Origin: UBA8337 sp965658615
Lineage (GTDB): Bacteria; Pseudomonadota; Alphaproteobacteria; RS24
Length of the DNA: 32,849 bases
Reading direction: 5' to 3'
Assembly (NCBI GenBank): GCA_965658615.1
Contig: CBFHSX010000018.1
Coordinates: 1-32,849 of the forward strand
Shown: in pieces, positions 32,148 to 32,849 of the stretch
Layout of the letters: every line of letters starts with the position of its first letter
How positions within the stretch are numbered: position 1 is the first letter of the stretch
The notes under the pieces: generated by a model
The model's input: only the letters and a program-made list of their open reading frames with translations
What the model was told of the DNA's origin: nothing
Database searches by the model: none
Program-made: the position numbers and the translations under genes

Positions 32148-32849
32148 CGGCTTCGTCTCCGTCTTGATACGCCCTTTGGCGGCCCGCCGCGTCTTGCGCC
32201 CGGTCGGGCGCTGTCGCGCCTTTTGCCTGCCGCACGCTTAGCGTTGGCATCATAAGTGCCACCTTCGAGCAGCGAAAACAAGAGGCCGCCGCGCAAGGGT
32301 GTCGCTTCGACCAATTCGACTTCAACCGCTTCGCCGAGGCGGAACGTCAAGCCGGTCGTGCCGCCTGTCAGATACATATTATTCTCATCGGCAAAGAAGC
32401 GTTCTTCGCCAAGGCGCGATATGGGGATCAAGCCTTCCGCGCCGCTATCATCCAGTGACACAAATAATCCGGCGCGCGAGACACCGGCAATGCGGCCGGT
32501 AAAACTGTCGCCTATATGCTTGGACATATGCGCCGCCATATAACGCTCACCGGCGCTGCGTTCAGCCATCATCGCTTTGCGTTCGGTTTGCGAAATCGCC
32601 TCCGCAATGGCGTCGAGTTGTTCGGCTTCCTGGTCGCTTTGGCCATCATCCCCAAGCTTCAGCGCGGCGATCAGGGCGCGATGCACGGTCAGGTCGGCAT
32701 AGCGGCGAATAGGCGAGGTAAAATGTGCGTAGCGGCCGAGATTGAGCCCGAAATGGCCGATATTATCGGTCGTGTAAATCGCCTGCGATTGGGTGCGCAG
32801 CACAGCCTCCGACACACTGGGCGCGTGCGGGCCTTCGAGCGCTTGCACC
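32144..32849 (-). CDS. rnr: Ribonuclease R, C-terminal part (5' end outside window)
   Basis: RNase R is a 3'-5' exoribonuclease that degrades structured RNA. About 235 C-terminal residues are present. They contain the RNB-domain end with YAHFTSPIRRYADLTVHRAL, the conserved catalytic-domain signature, then an S1 RNA-binding domain (GDSFTGRIAGVSRAGLFVSLDD..GLIPISRL) and a basic, low-complexity tail (KRAAGKRRDSARPGARRGG..SRRRRSR). The frame is open to the window edge. The stop overlaps the DUF983 start (ATGA). Confidence 0.96.
   Translation of the reverse strand, partial: VQALEGPHAPSVSEAVLRTQSQAIYTTDNIGHFGLNLGRYAHFTSPIRRYADLTVHRALIAALKLGDDGQSDQEAEQLDAIAEAISQTERKAMMAERSAGERYMAAHMSKHIGDSFTGRIAGVSRAGLFVSLDDSGAEGLIPISRLGEERFFADENNMYLTGGTTGLTFRLGEAVEVELVEATPLRGGLLFSLLEGGTYDANAKRAAGKRRDSARPGARRGGPPKGVSRRRRSR

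Overview
The window is a chromosomal segment of an alphaproteobacterium, moderately GC-rich by eye and densely packed. The assignment rests on lineage markers: an ATP12-type F1-ATPase chaperone, a MipZ division ATPase followed by a membrane-anchored DnaJ-domain protein, DUF1489, DUF3572 and DUF983 proteins, a DinB polymerase with an N-terminal zinc ribbon, a D-Ala-D-Ala carboxypeptidase with a SPOR tail, and the order rnr-DUF983-NUDIX-rpmG. I cannot place it below class. No insertion sequence, prophage, integrase, CRISPR array or plasmid gene was seen. No gene-free stretch exceeds 300 bases; the longest is 13437-13712, which holds two outward-facing promoters.

Layout. 1-4312: end of the spc/alpha ribosomal operon (secY partial, adk, rpsM, rpsK, rpoA, rplQ), with an internal promoter before rpsM and a terminator after rplQ. 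4344-10647: a tight plus-strand run of crcB, an RluA-family pseudouridine synthase, a HAD phosphatase, ATP12, and the propionyl-CoA carboxylase beta and alpha subunits. 10697-12775: lipB diverging from a siroheme-synthase-like gene and an APS-reductase-type cysH across an AT-rich region. 12849-13436: tRNA-Leu(GAG) facing two tandem genes for unknown small membrane proteins. 13713-17593: a sugar:cation symporter-type MFS protein, a 4-TM protein, a 55-residue acidic protein, a MAPEG protein and MgtE. 17634-18976: an exported Kelch protein and a DUF1489 protein. 18978-20744 (minus): an SDR, a tiny remnant of an aldehyde dehydrogenase, and panC. 20834-22188: mipZ and a DnaJ-domain protein. 22192-26171: the carboxypeptidase (minus), then clpS-clpA. 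26174-28276 (minus): ridA, a FemAB-like acyltransferase and a HIT protein. 28369-30649 (minus): DUF3572, a HAD protein and dinB. 30686-32849 (minus): rnr (partial), DUF983, NUDIX and rpmG with its own promoter and terminator.

How the genes fit together. Most of the window is core housekeeping: protein export and translation, adenylate balance, ATP synthase assembly, propionyl-CoA metabolism, lipoate, sulfate and siroheme metabolism, pantothenate synthesis, division-site placement, peptidoglycan trimming and ClpAP proteolysis.

The least explained parts are the pair of two-helix mini membrane proteins next to tRNA-Leu, a 43-codon ORF that looks like the two ends of an aldehyde dehydrogenase joined after an internal deletion, a 17-bp tandem repeat that places TAA in all three frames after the DUF3572 gene, inverted repeats embedded in the rpsM and siroheme-gene promoters, and the lack of divK-pleD between DUF3572 and rpmG. 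Several starts were revised because the longest ORF begins inside a promoter or Shine-Dalgarno element; seven genes appear to start with GTG or TTG.
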